From: JADJPO01 sp963828555 | GTDB taxonomy: Bacteria > Actinomycetota > Actinomycetes > Actinomycetales > Kineosporiaceae | Assembly (NCBI GenBank): GCA_963828555.1 | Contig: CAWHEL010000004.1 | Span: 868,001-932,000, forward strand | Reading direction: 5' to 3' | Length of the DNA stretch: 64,000 nt | Shown: one piece after another, positions 1 through 7,882 of the stretch | Position numbering within the stretch: position 1 is the first letter of the stretch | Layout of the letters: the number at the start of each line of letters is the position of its first letter | Translations under genes and position numbers: made by a program | Notes under the pieces: generated by a model | The model's input: the letters and a program-made list of their open reading frames with translations, nothing else | The model's database searches: none | What the model was told of the DNA's origin: nothing

Positions 1-202
1 CGACGTTGCCCAGACGCATCGCGGTGACCCATGCCTGCGCGCCGGCACCCTCGACGGTGACGGTGAGCCGCTGCCCGGGCCTCAGGTGCCGCAACCGCGT
101 GGACGCGAAGGCCTGTGGCGTGAACGGCAGCACGGTGCCGGCGTCGGTGATGACGCTGCCCGCGCCGGTGGACGGATCGAAGCGGTGAACGGTGGCCTGC
201 AC
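1..202 (-). CDS. cold-shock-domain-like protein, N-terminal part (3' end outside window)
   Basis: Reading the minus strand from a GTG at 202 gives an open frame of 67 codons that runs off the window. It begins VQATVHRFDPSTGAG and continues with an alternating beta-strand pattern ending in RLTVTVEGAGAQAWV. The layout (VxxFDxxxGxGxI near the start, then a GQRLxxxV strand) resembles the five-strand cold-shock/OB fold that binds single-stranded nucleic acid, but the aromatic RNP motifs of true CspA are weak. The start lies 4 bp after the cofC stop on the same strand, so the two are probably co-transcribed. The family assignment is an inference from pattern; the C-terminus is not visible. Confidence 0.55.
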   Translation of the reverse strand, partial: MQATVHRFDPSTGAGSVITDAGTVLPFTPQAFASTRLRHLRPGQRLTVTVEGAGAQAWVTAMRLGNV

Positions 203-206
203 ACTG

Positions 207-854
207 TCAGGGTAGGCGCTGGCCGAGGCTGACGGCGGCCACAGCCGTGGTTCGGCGCCCGCAGCCCAGCCCGAGCGCCTCGGTGAGTTCGGCCGGGGTG
301 TCGACGTCGCGGCGGAGCCGAGGCAGATCCAGGTCCAGGACGGCGGCGCCGCGGCGGCGGTGCTCCGCCAGCGACCCGGCGCCGAACGCCGGGTCGAGAT
401 CGCCGGCCCGGGCGGCGGCGAGCAACACCGTACCCACCCCTTCGGTGTCCGGCACCGCGGCCATCGGCCGATCGGTCAGAGCCGCTCCGGCGGCGCCCAG
501 GGCGGCGGCGAGGTCCTCCGGGTGCAGGGCCGGCAGGTCGGCCAGCAACACTGCGACCGGCCCGACCCCGGCGGCGGCCACCCCGTCACCGACCGCCGCC
601 AGGAGGCCGGCGCCCGGGATGCGTTCGGCGACGACGTCCGCCCCGGCCAGCGACGCGACCCGGGCCGCCTCGCGATCGGTGGTGACCACCAGCATCCTGG
701 CCGTCACCGCGCAGGCGGCGACGGCGTCCAGGGTGTCGGCGGCGATCGCCTCGGCCAGACCGGGAATCGCGCCCAATCGGGATTTGGCGGCCAGGCCGCC
801 CTTCACCGGCAGCACCAGCGTCCATCCGGCCTCCGCCGGTACTCGCAGACCCAT
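207..854 (-). CDS. cofC: 2-phospho-L-lactate / phosphoenolpyruvate guanylyltransferase (CofC/FbiD)
   Basis: Predicted to activate 2-phospho-L-lactate or phosphoenolpyruvate with GTP, an early step in coenzyme F420 synthesis; in actinobacteria the PEP-using form is called FbiD. About 215 aa from the ATG at 854. The nucleotidyltransferase fold is visible as WTLVLPVKGGLAAKSRL at the N-terminus (substrate/GTP loop), VAVLLADLPAL (metal-binding Asp) in the middle and DVDTPAEL near the C-terminus. A start 69 nt further upstream is open, but it would add a non-family leader and run into the divergent plsC promoter region. Divergent to plsC with 55 bp between starts. F420 use fits an actinomycete. Confidence 0.88.
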   Translation of the reverse strand: MGLRVPAEAGWTLVLPVKGGLAAKSRLGAIPGLAEAIAADTLDAVAACAVTARMLVVTTDREAARVASLAGADVVAERIPGAGLLAAVGDGVAAAGVGPVAVLLADLPALHPEDLAAALGAAGAALTDRPMAAVPDTEGVGTVLLAAARAGDLDPAFGAGSLAEHRRRGAAVLDLDLPRLRRDVDTPAELTEALGLGCGRRTTAVAAVSLGQRLP

Positions 855-909
855 GCCCGCAGTCTCGCAGGCTCGACACAGCCCGACGCGGCGGGGAGGA
901 TAGGCGGCC

Positions 910-1677
910 GTGAGCGCGATCACACCCGCCCCGGCGCGGCAGCTGAGCTGGGCCTACCGGTTGGCCGAGGCACTGGTCCGTCCGACCATGGGTCTGCTCA
1001 CCCGGCAGGAGTGGCGCGGCGGTGAGCACCTGCCCCGCACCGGCGGGTTCGTGGCCGTCGGCAACCACATCTCGCACTCGGATCCGTTCACCTTCGGCCA
1101 GTTCCTGCTCGACCACGGCTGCCCGCCGCGCTTCCTGGGCAAGCAGGCCGTGTTCGAGCTGCCTCTGCTGGGGGCGATCGTCGCCCGGGCCGGACAGATC
1201 CCGGTGAACCGGGAGAGCGCCGACGCCTCCCGCGCGCTGGCCTCGGCGATGGCCGCCGTCCGGGCAGGGGAGTGCGTGGCGATCTACCCCGAGGCCACGC
1301 TGACCCGTGACCCGGGGTTGTGGCCGATGGTCGGCAAGACCGGCGCCGCCCGGATCGCCCTGACCACCGGTTGTCCGGTGATCCCGATCGCGCAATGGGG
1401 GCCGCAGCGCCTCCTGCCGCCCTACTCGGTGCGGCTGCGCATCCTGCGCCCCACCCGGGTGCAGGTCTGGGCCGGTCCGCCGGTCGACCTCTCGGCATAC
1501 GCCGACCGCCCGCTGGACGGCGAGACGCTGCGTGCGGCGACCGCCGACATCATGGCGGCGATCACTGGTCTGCTGGAGCAGATCCGCGGCGAGCCGGCGC
1601 CCGCCGAGCGTTGGGACCCCCGCGCGCACGACCAGCCGCGCACCGGCAACCCGAAGAAGGACAAGCCGACCGGCTAG
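910..1677 (+). CDS. plsC: 1-acyl-sn-glycerol-3-phosphate acyltransferase (PlsC family)
   Basis: Membrane-associated acyltransferase that makes phosphatidic acid from lysophosphatidic acid in phospholipid synthesis. 255 aa from a GTG start. The catalytic HX4D motif is seen as NHISHSDPF (H53, D58), and the second conserved block appears as YPEATLTRD, a variant of the usual PEGTR. The C-terminal 30 residues are charged and proline-rich, as in many actinobacterial homologues. In several actinomycetes gpsA follows plsC; here the next gene is a convergent PLP enzyme only 13 bp away and gpsA is absent. Which lysolipid it prefers cannot be told from sequence. Confidence 0.9.
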   Translation: MSAITPAPARQLSWAYRLAEALVRPTMGLLTRQEWRGGEHLPRTGGFVAVGNHISHSDPFTFGQFLLDHGCPPRFLGKQAVFELPLLGAIVARAGQIPVNRESADASRALASAMAAVRAGECVAIYPEATLTRDPGLWPMVGKTGAARIALTTGCPVIPIAQWGPQRLLPPYSVRLRILRPTRVQVWAGPPVDLSAYADRPLDGETLRAATADIMAAITGLLEQIRGEPAPAERWDPRAHDQPRTGNPKKDKPTG

Positions 1678-1690
1678 CTCCAGCAGCCGG

Positions 1691-2824
1691 TCAGAGGTGG
1701 TCCAGGGCGTGCGCGAGATCGGCCCAGAGGTCCTCGACGTCCTCGATGCCGACCGAGAGCCGCACCAGGTTGTCCGGCACGTCCTCGGGCTCACCGGCGT
1801 GACGGCGACGCCGTTCCAGGCTCGACTCCACCCCGCCCAGGCTGGTCGCGTGCAACCAGATCAAGGTGGCGGCGCAGAGCCGCTCGGCGGCCTCCGGCCC
1901 GCCGGCCAGCTCGATCGAGATGATCGCCCCGAAGGTGTTCATCTGGGCCGCGGCGAGGGCGTGCCCCGGGTCCTCGGGCAGCGATAGGTGGCGCACCCGG
2001 CTGATCTCCGGGCGCCCGCTCAGCCGGCGGGCCAGGTCGGCCGCGTTGGCGCAGGCCCGCTCCACCCGCAGGTGCAGGGTGCGCAGCCCGCGCAGCGCGA
2101 GCATGGCCTCCATCGGCCCCGGGACGGCGCCGCGCAGGGTGCGGTAGGCGTGCAGCTCCGCGTAGACCTCGTTGTCACGGGTCACCGTGGCGCCCAGGAT
2201 CACGTCGGAGTGTCCGGACAAGTACTTGGTCACCGAGTGGACGACGAAGTCGGCCCCGTGGGCCAGCGGGCATTGGCCGAGCGGGGTGGCGAAGGTGTTG
2301 TCGGCCACCACCATCGCTCCCGCGGCGTGCGCGGCAGCCGCGAGTGCCGCGACATCGGCCACCTCGAGCAGCGGGTTGCTCGGCGTCTCCAGCCAGAGCA
2401 GCGCCGCGCCGTCCAGGGCCGCGGTGACCGCCGCCACGTCGGTCATCGGCGCGCGCCGGACGACCACGGCACCGGTGCGTTCCAGATCGGCGAGCAGGGC
2501 CATGGAGCCGTTGTAGAAGGCACTCGCCGGGGCGACCACCACACCACCCGGTGGCACCAGGCCCAGTACGGCGGCGGTGGCGGCCATGCCCGAGCTGAAC
2601 AGGAGGGCATCCCCGCCCTCCAGCGCGCCCAGGGCCTCCTCGAAGGCCGACCAGGTCGGGTTGGCCCAGCGGCCGTAGCCGAGATCGCCCTCCTGCGGGA
2701 CGCCGGGGCTGGCCGCGTAGGTCGAGGTGAACACCACCGGGGCACTGGTGGACGCGTTCGGGTCGGGATCGGGCCGGCCCGAGGTGACGGCGACGGTGGC
2801 CGGTGACAGCGTGCGGTGCTCCAT
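1691..2824 (-). CDS. Cys/Met-metabolism PLP-dependent enzyme (cystathionine gamma-synthase/lyase family)
   Basis: 377 aa trans-sulfuration family enzyme acting in cysteine/methionine interconversion in the cytosol. The PLP lysine lies in SVTKYLSGHSD (K200), preceded by the cofactor-binding VVADNTFATP segment and LLFSSGMAA near residue 78. The substrate-phosphate region NPTWSAFEEALGALEGG is also typical. The family contains gamma-synthases, gamma-lyases and methionine gamma-lyases that cannot be separated reliably by eye. Gene order with ddl and plsC is common in actinobacteria, where it is usually annotated as cystathionine gamma-lyase. Divergent from ddl with 54 bp between the starts. Confidence 0.88.
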   Translation of the reverse strand: MEHRTLSPATVAVTSGRPDPDPNASTSAPVVFTSTYAASPGVPQEGDLGYGRWANPTWSAFEEALGALEGGDALLFSSGMAATAAVLGLVPPGGVVVAPASAFYNGSMALLADLERTGAVVVRRAPMTDVAAVTAALDGAALLWLETPSNPLLEVADVAALAAAAHAAGAMVVADNTFATPLGQCPLAHGADFVVHSVTKYLSGHSDVILGATVTRDNEVYAELHAYRTLRGAVPGPMEAMLALRGLRTLHLRVERACANAADLARRLSGRPEISRVRHLSLPEDPGHALAAAQMNTFGAIISIELAGGPEAAERLCAATLIWLHATSLGGVESSLERRRRHAGEPEDVPDNLVRLSVGIEDVEDLWADLAHALDHL

Positions 2825-2864
2825 GACCCTGGACTCTAGGGTCTGTCGGCTCCGGGCGAGCGAG

Positions 2865-2870
2865 TAGGGT
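2865..2870 (+). promoter_or_regulatory. -10 box TAGGGT upstream of ddl, leaderless type
   Basis: TAGGGT fits the actinobacterial TANNNT -10 consensus and ends 8 nt before the ddl ATG at 2879, placing the expected transcription start at or next to the start codon. No Shine-Dalgarno sequence fits between them. The same architecture recurs at ten other genes in this window, which raises confidence. Confidence 0.5.
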
Positions 2871-2878
2871 CAGCGGCG

Positions 2879-4018
2879 ATGAGCGCGAACCTCGGCCCCG
2901 AGAAGGGCCCCCGCCGTCCCCGGGTTGCCGTCGTGTTCGGCGGACGCTCCAGCGAGCACGCGATCAGCTGCGTCACCGCGGCCGGTGTGCTGAAGGCGAT
3001 CGACGCCGAGGCGTGGGACGTGGTGCCGATCGGGATCACCCCGACCGGGCGCTGGGTGCTCGCCTCCGACGATCCCAAGCACTGGCAGATCGAGGGCGGG
3101 GAACTGCCCCGGGTGGCCGAGGACGAGGGCCCAGGGGTGGTCATGCCGCTGCAGGCCGGCGCGGGGGAGCTGACCGTGCTTGAGCCCGGCGAGGTGCCGC
3201 GGCTGCTGGGCAGTGTCGACGTGGTCTTCCCGCTGCTGCACGGGCCGTTCGGTGAGGACGGCACCATCCAGGGCCTGCTCGAGCTGGCCGACGTGCGCTA
3301 CGTCGGGTCAGGGGTCCTGGCCAGCGCCGCCAGTATGGACAAGCACTACATGAAGGTCCTGCTCGACGGCGCCGGGCTGCCGGTCGGCCCCTACACCGTG
3401 GTGCTGCCGCGGGACTGGGAACGTCATCCGGACCGGGTCCGCGACGACGTCGAGGAGCTCGGCTACCCGGTGTTCGTCAAGCCTGCCCGGGCCGGGTCGA
3501 GTATCGGGATCACGAAGGTCTCCCGCGCCGAGGACCTGGACGCCGCGATCGAGGCGGCCCGGGCGCACGACCCCAAGGTCGTGATCGAGGCGATGCTCCT
3601 CGGCCGCGAGATCGAGTGCGCCGTGCTGGAGAGCGCCGACGGCGGCCCGCCCGCGACCAGCCTGCCCGGGGAGATCGAGGTCGTCGGGGATCACGAGTTC
3701 TACGACTTCGAGGCCAAGTACCTGGACGAGGCGAGCGTGCGGCTGACCTGCCCCGCGGACCTGCCGGACCGGGTGGTGCGCAGCGTGCGTGACCTGGCCG
3801 CGCGGGCGTTCGAGGCGATGGGCTGCGAGGGGCTGGCCCGGGTCGACTTCTTCGTGCAGGAGGACGGCCGGGTGGTGGTCAACGAGATCAACACCATGCC
3901 GGGGTTCACCCCGTTCTCGATGTACCCGCGGATGTGGGAACAGACCGGGCTGCCCTACCCCGATCTGGTCGACCGGCTGCTCACCCTGGCTCAGCGCCGG
4001 CCCACGGGCCTGCGCTGA
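2879..4018 (+). CDS. ddl: D-alanine--D-alanine ligase
   Basis: ATP-grasp ligase that joins two D-alanines for the peptidoglycan pentapeptide; cytosolic. 379 aa, normal length. Visible motifs: VVFGGRSSEHAISC (N-terminal signature, E of the SEH triad), HGPFGEDGTIQG, the ATP-grasp core PVFVKPARAGSSIGITKV, and the metal site VNEINTMPGFTPFSMYPRMW at the C-terminus. The ATG is preceded by a TAGGGT box at leaderless spacing. Neighbours plsC and thiL match actinobacterial gene order. The residue region that separates D-Ala from D-lactate ligases was not judged in detail; the housekeeping setting favours the D-Ala-D-Ala form. Confidence 0.95.
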   Translation: MSANLGPEKGPRRPRVAVVFGGRSSEHAISCVTAAGVLKAIDAEAWDVVPIGITPTGRWVLASDDPKHWQIEGGELPRVAEDEGPGVVMPLQAGAGELTVLEPGEVPRLLGSVDVVFPLLHGPFGEDGTIQGLLELADVRYVGSGVLASAASMDKHYMKVLLDGAGLPVGPYTVVLPRDWERHPDRVRDDVEELGYPVFVKPARAGSSIGITKVSRAEDLDAAIEAARAHDPKVVIEAMLLGREIECAVLESADGGPPATSLPGEIEVVGDHEFYDFEAKYLDEASVRLTCPADLPDRVVRSVRDLAARAFEAMGCEGLARVDFFVQEDGRVVVNEINTMPGFTPFSMYPRMWEQTGLPYPDLVDRLLTLAQRRPTGLR

Positions 4019-4022
4019 GCGA

Positions 4023-4472
4023 CTACCCGATGCAGGCCCGGTCCGTCGTCGGCAGGGCTTTCACGATGGGCGTGGCATCGACCAGGGCCGACGGCAGGGC
4101 GCTCGCCCCGTAGGAGGCGGGAACCCGCAGCTCGGCGGCGGGGGAGCGGCCATAGCTGACCGCCGTCATCGGGTCCTTCGTCTCGTCGATCACCCAGTCG
4201 ACGCCGTTCACCTCCAGACAGGTCAGCGTGGACGGCGCGGGCTCGGGCAGCCCGCAGCGGAGCACGATCGCCGGGGTGCCCCAGGCGAGGGCGCCCACGG
4301 TCGTGACCGGGGTGCGTGGCTTGTCGAGGACCAGGGCGGGGGCGACGGCCAGCGCCTGGACGCAGGCGGCCGCCGAAGCCTGTGGCGCCGAAGGAGGATC
4401 GCCGACAGGCGTGGAGCAACCGGCACCCGCCAGGACGGCGAGCGCGGCAAGCGTGGTGGGGCCGGTCCTCAC
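4023..4472 (-). CDS. DUF3515 family lipoprotein
   Basis: 149 aa from a GTG at 4472. The N-terminus is a lipoprotein signal: VRTGPTT, a hydrophobic run, then the lipobox LAGAGC with the lipid-anchored Cys near residue 19. The mature part holds the DUF3515 hallmark AWGTPAIVLRCGLPEP and conserved cysteines. An upstream open frame exists, but it is antisense-like sequence inside the next gene; the GTG overlaps the TGA of the upstream Lrp-like gene as GTGA, which supports this start and translational coupling. Function unknown; exposed on the outer face of the membrane by inference. Confidence 0.85.
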   Translation of the reverse strand: MRTGPTTLAALAVLAGAGCSTPVGDPPSAPQASAAACVQALAVAPALVLDKPRTPVTTVGALAWGTPAIVLRCGLPEPAPSTLTCLEVNGVDWVIDETKDPMTAVSYGRSPAAELRVPASYGASALPSALVDATPIVKALPTTDRACIG

Positions 4473-4702
4473 ACGTGAACGATGGTGCAGGTAGTGGTGC
4501 GGGTGATGCCGGCGACGGACTGGATCCGGGCGATCACGAGCTTGCCCAGCTCGTCGGCGCTGGTGGCCTCGACCCGGGCGATCACCTCGTAGGGGCCCAT
4601 CACGTATTCGCACATGGTGACGCCACTCATCACGGCGACCTCCCTGGCGACGTCCGAGGCCTTTCCGGCCTCGGTCTGGATCAGGATGTAGGCCTCGACC
4701 AT
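4469..4702 (-). CDS. stand-alone Lrp/AsnC ligand-binding domain (RAM domain) protein
   Basis: 77 aa: only the C-terminal effector/dimerisation half of an Lrp/AsnC regulator, with no helix-turn-helix. The alpha-beta plait is seen as VEAYILIQTEAGKASDV, then VMGPYEVIARVEATS and GITRTTTCTIVHV at the end. Single-domain proteins of this size are widespread in actinobacteria and are thought to assemble into rings that bind amino acids. Coupled by a 4-bp overlap to the DUF3515 lipoprotein. Regulatory partner unknown. Confidence 0.85.
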   Translation of the reverse strand: MVEAYILIQTEAGKASDVAREVAVMSGVTMCEYVMGPYEVIARVEATSADELGKLVIARIQSVAGITRTTTCTIVHV

Positions 4703-4769
4703 CGGGTCCTCCTCGTAGCACTGGGCCCGGCCACGTTACCGTGTCGCACCCGTCGAGTCAGGGGGTGGC

Positions 4770-5768
4770 ATGGGCGAGGACAGGGGCGAGCGCAGGGTCG
4801 CCGACCTGGGCGAGGACGCGCTGGTCAGTGGGATCCTCGCGCTCTATCCGGCCGGACCGCCGTGGCTGCGGGTCGGGCCGGGTGACGACGCCGCCGTCCT
4901 GGACCTCGGCCCAGCGGTCGGACTGGTGGTCAGCACCGACACCCTGGTCGAGGGGCGCGACTTCCGGCAGGGCTGGTCCAGTGGCGTCGACGTGGGGGTC
5001 AAGGTCGCCGCGCAGAGCATGGCGGACGTCGCGGCGATGGGGGCGCGACCCCGGGCGCTGCTGGTCAGCCTGGCTGCCCCGGGCCGGTTGCCGGCCGGCT
5101 TCGCCGACGACCTGGCCCGAGGGCTTGCCCAGGAATGCGCGCGGGCCGGCGCCGCCGTGGTCGGCGGCGACGTGTCGGAGGCCGACCAGGTGGTGATCAC
5201 CGGGACCGCGCTCGGTCTGCTGGACCAGGGCGTGGACGCCGTGCGGCGTGGCGGAGCCTGCGCGGGCGACCTCGTAGCCCTGGCGGGTGTCACCGGCCCC
5301 TCGGCGGCCGGACTGGCCCTGTTGCAGGCCGGCAGGGCTAAGGGCCTGGGCGCGGCCCTGGCGGCGCTCCTGGTGGCGCACAGGGCGCCCCAGCCGCACT
5401 ACGAGGCGGGTGCGCTGGCCGCGCAGGCGGGGGCCCACGCCATGATCGACACGAGCGACGGCCTGCTGCGGGATGCGGTCCGGATCGCCCGGGCCTCGGC
5501 GGTGGTGCTCGACCTCGATCCGCGGGCGCTGCCCGCGGCGCCGGGGCTGGCGCAGGCTGCGGCGCTGCTCGGGGAGCCGGGGCTGGCGGCGCAGTGGCAG
5601 CTCACCGGCGGCGAGGACCACGCCCTGCTGGCCTGCTTCGCCCCCGGCGCCGCGCTGCCGGCACACTTCGTGCGGATCGGGACCGTGCGCGCGGCCGAGC
5701 CCGGCGGGGGCGGGGTGCTGGTTGACGGCCAGGACTGGACAGGGCCCTCAGGATGGACCCACTGGTGA
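4770..5768 (+). CDS. thiL: thiamine-monophosphate kinase
   Basis: Phosphorylates thiamine monophosphate to thiamine pyrophosphate, the last step of thiamine cofactor synthesis. 332 aa, AIR-synthase-like fold. Motifs: GPGDDAAVLD (residues about 34-43), STDTLVEGRDF (Mg/ATP site), KVAAQSMADVAAMGARP, and HAMIDTSDGLLRD in the C-terminal half. The ATG at 4770 gives the normal N-terminus with D-x-x-V-x-x-I following. The TGA sits inside the first arm of a long palindrome (5767-5838) that could end transcription. Confidence 0.93.
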   Translation: MGEDRGERRVADLGEDALVSGILALYPAGPPWLRVGPGDDAAVLDLGPAVGLVVSTDTLVEGRDFRQGWSSGVDVGVKVAAQSMADVAAMGARPRALLVSLAAPGRLPAGFADDLARGLAQECARAGAAVVGGDVSEADQVVITGTALGLLDQGVDAVRRGGACAGDLVALAGVTGPSAAGLALLQAGRAKGLGAALAALLVAHRAPQPHYEAGALAAQAGAHAMIDTSDGLLRDAVRIARASAVVLDLDPRALPAAPGLAQAAALLGEPGLAAQWQLTGGEDHALLACFAPGAALPAHFVRIGTVRAAEPGGGGVLVDGQDWTGPSGWTHW

Positions 5769-5838
5769 CGATGGAGATCACGTTGAAGGAAATCGGCTGC
5801 CATCACAGCCACTTCCTCGCATCGTGATCTCCATCGTC
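5767..5838. repeat. 72-bp dispersed nested palindrome, copy A
   Basis: Perfect 16-bp outer arms at 5767-5782 and 5823-5838 (arm 1 is gacgatggagatcacg). Inside lies a second stem around ggctg/cagcc with flanking gaagg/cttcc pairing and a catca loop. A second copy of the same element, differing at only a few positions, is at 26201-26268. It begins on the thiL stop codon and lies 106 bp before the 3' end of rpmB, so it may act as a terminator for thiL while also being a repeat. Confidence 0.85.
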
Positions 5839-5944
5839 GGCAGAGGCGTCGACGCGGCTTGTGGTGGTGACGTGGGTGTGGTGGGGGTGACGCGAGAAGG
5901 CCGGTCACCCCATGGGGGACCGGCCTCGCGATCGGGTGGTCAGG

Positions 5945-6130
5945 TCAGCGGGTGACCTTGCCCGCCTTCATACAGGACGTGCAGACGTTGAGCCGCTTCG
6001 GTGCTCCGCCGACCACCGCGCGGATGCGCTGGATGTTCGGGTTCCAGCGGCGCTTGGTGCGCCGGTGGGAGTGCGAGATGTTGTGACCGAAGCCCGGCCC
6101 CTTGCCGCAGACGTCGCAGTTGGCAGCCAC
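5945..6130 (-). CDS. rpmB: 50S ribosomal protein L28 (zinc-binding form)
   Basis: 61 aa. MAANCDVCGKGPGFGHNISH is the usual L28 N-terminus. Two CxxC pairs (C5/C8 and C50/C53) form a zinc ribbon, so this is the zinc-containing type, which actinobacteria often replace by a cysteine-free paralogue under zinc shortage. The central RRWNPNIQRIRA segment is typical. Transcribed against thiL and divergent from the DAK-family gene, as in other actinomycetes. Confidence 0.97.
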   Translation of the reverse strand: MAANCDVCGKGPGFGHNISHSHRRTKRRWNPNIQRIRAVVGGAPKRLNVCTSCMKAGKVTR

Positions 6131-6241
6131 GGGTAGGTCTCCTGAACGTTGGTATGGGCGGGCAGTCCCGACAGGTTATCCGACGAAGGATGCCTGGCCC
6201 AAACCGGTAGTGGCGCGGGCCGGGCGGATAACCTGCCAGGC

Positions 6242-7882
6242 ATGCTGGAGGCCATTGACGCCCGGGGCGCGCGCCACTGGGCGGTCACGGCGCTGGCGGC
6301 GCTGGGTGAGGCCCGCGAGGAGATCGACGCGCTCAATGTGTACCCGGTGCCGGACGGTGACACCGGCACCAACCTCTATCTGACCGTCGAGGCCGCGGTG
6401 GACGCCGTGAACACGCTGCCGGCCCATGCCGGCGTCCGCGAGGTGGTCGAGGCGTTCGCGCACGGCGCGCTGATGGGGGCCCGGGGCAACTCCGGCATCA
6501 TCGCCGCGCAGCTGCTGCGCGGCTGGGCCGACGTGCTGGCCGAGCGCGAGGTGCTGGACGGTGCGGCGGCCAAGCAAGCCATGCTGCGGGCCGATCAGCA
6601 GGCCTGGCAAGCGGTGGCCGAACCGGTCGAGGGCACCATCCTCTCGGTCAGCCGGGCTGCCTCGGCGGCCGCCCAGCAGGCCGGCGACAGCCTGCCCGAC
6701 GTCGTCACGGCACTGGTCGGCGCCGCCCGGGAGGCCCTGGCCTCGACCCGGGAGCAGCTCGAGGCGCTGCGCCTGGCGGGGGTGGTCGATGCCGGGGGGC
6801 GCGGCTACCTGGTGCTGCTGGAGGCCCTGGAGGACCTGGTCCACCGCAGCGGGCACCGCCCCCGGGGCCGCCGCCGCATCCCCTCGACACTGCCGGCGCC
6901 GGACCTGTCCGCGCTGAGCCAGGTGCGGGACCGGCTCACCCCCGCCGGCCCGGCGTACGAGGTGATGTACCTGCTGGAGGCCGAGGAGGACGCCGTGGCC
7001 GGGCTCCGAGCCGCCCTGGCCCCGCTCGGCGACTCCCTGGTGGTGGTCGGCGGCGGGCGGCTGTGGCACGTCCACGTGCACGCCCACGACCCGGGGGCGG
7101 CGATCGAGGCCGGGATCGAGGCCGGGCGCCCGCACCGGGTGCGGATCACCCACTTCGCCGAGCAGGCCGCCGAGCACGACCGGGCTTTCGACCGGGGGGC
7201 GGACGACGCCGCCCGGGTCGCCCTGGTGGCGTGTGCGGCCGGGCCCGGGCTGGCCGAGGTGTTCGCGCAGGCGGGTGCCCAGGTGGTCACCGGAGGCCCG
7301 GGGCGACGGCCCTCGACCGCGCAGATCCTGGAGGCGATCACTGCGACCCGGGCCGGCGCCGTGGTGGTGCTGCCGAACGATGGCGACACCCTGGCGGTGG
7401 CCGAGGCCGCCGCGGGCAGCGCCCGGGCGCGGGGCCTGCGGGTGAGCGTGCTGCCCACCCGGGCACAGGTGCAGGGCCTGGCCGCCGCCGCGGTGCACGA
7501 GGAGCACCGCGGGGTGGACGACGACGTGGTGCGGATGTCGGCCGCCGCCGGAGCCACCCGGGACGGGGCGGTGACCGTCGCCGTCCGGGAAGCGATCACC
7601 ACCGGCGGGGTGTGCCGCCCCGGTGACCTGCTGGGCATCGTGCAGGGCGACATCGTGCTGGTCGGTGCGGCGGCGCAGGAGGTGGGCGTCGCGGTGCTTG
7701 AACGGCTGCTCTCCGGCGGCGGAGAGCTGGTCACCCTGGTCACCGGCGAGGGCAGTGACGGCCCGTCCGGCGCTCTGGCCCAGACCCTGGCCGGGCATGT
7801 GCGCCGGGCGCATCCGGGGGTCGAGGTGAGCGTTCTGGACGGCGGCCAGCCCCGCTACCTGCTGCTGATCGGGGTCGAATGA
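6242..7882 (+). CDS. DAK2/DhaL-domain protein, fatty-acid-kinase FakA-like
   Basis: 546 aa from the ATG at 6242; the open frame extends further upstream, but that part is not family-like. The N-terminal DhaL kinase domain contains NVYPVPDGDTGTNLYLTVE (Mg-binding aspartates, residues about 27-45) and ARGNSGIIAAQLLRG. The C-terminal part is the DAK1-like/DegV-related region with VVLPNDGDTLAVAEAAA and LPTRAQVQGLAA. FakA homologues phosphorylate fatty acids bound to a separate FakB protein; no fakB is next door. The gene overlaps recG by ATGA, an arrangement conserved in actinobacteria and firmicutes. Substrate is an inference from the family. Confidence 0.87.
   Translation: MLEAIDARGARHWAVTALAALGEAREEIDALNVYPVPDGDTGTNLYLTVEAAVDAVNTLPAHAGVREVVEAFAHGALMGARGNSGIIAAQLLRGWADVLAEREVLDGAAAKQAMLRADQQAWQAVAEPVEGTILSVSRAASAAAQQAGDSLPDVVTALVGAAREALASTREQLEALRLAGVVDAGGRGYLVLLEALEDLVHRSGHRPRGRRRIPSTLPAPDLSALSQVRDRLTPAGPAYEVMYLLEAEEDAVAGLRAALAPLGDSLVVVGGGRLWHVHVHAHDPGAAIEAGIEAGRPHRVRITHFAEQAAEHDRAFDRGADDAARVALVACAAGPGLAEVFAQAGAQVVTGGPGRRPSTAQILEAITATRAGAVVVLPNDGDTLAVAEAAAGSARARGLRVSVLPTRAQVQGLAAAAVHEEHRGVDDDVVRMSAAAGATRDGAVTVAVREAITTGGVCRPGDLLGIVQGDIVLVGAAAQEVGVAVLERLLSGGGELVTLVTGEGSDGPSGALAQTLAGHVRRAHPGVEVSVLDGGQPRYLLLIGVE

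Noticed and set aside
6..188. Small plus-strand open frame at the window start
   Set aside because: It lies opposite a better minus-strand frame that continues out of the window and is in line with cofC.
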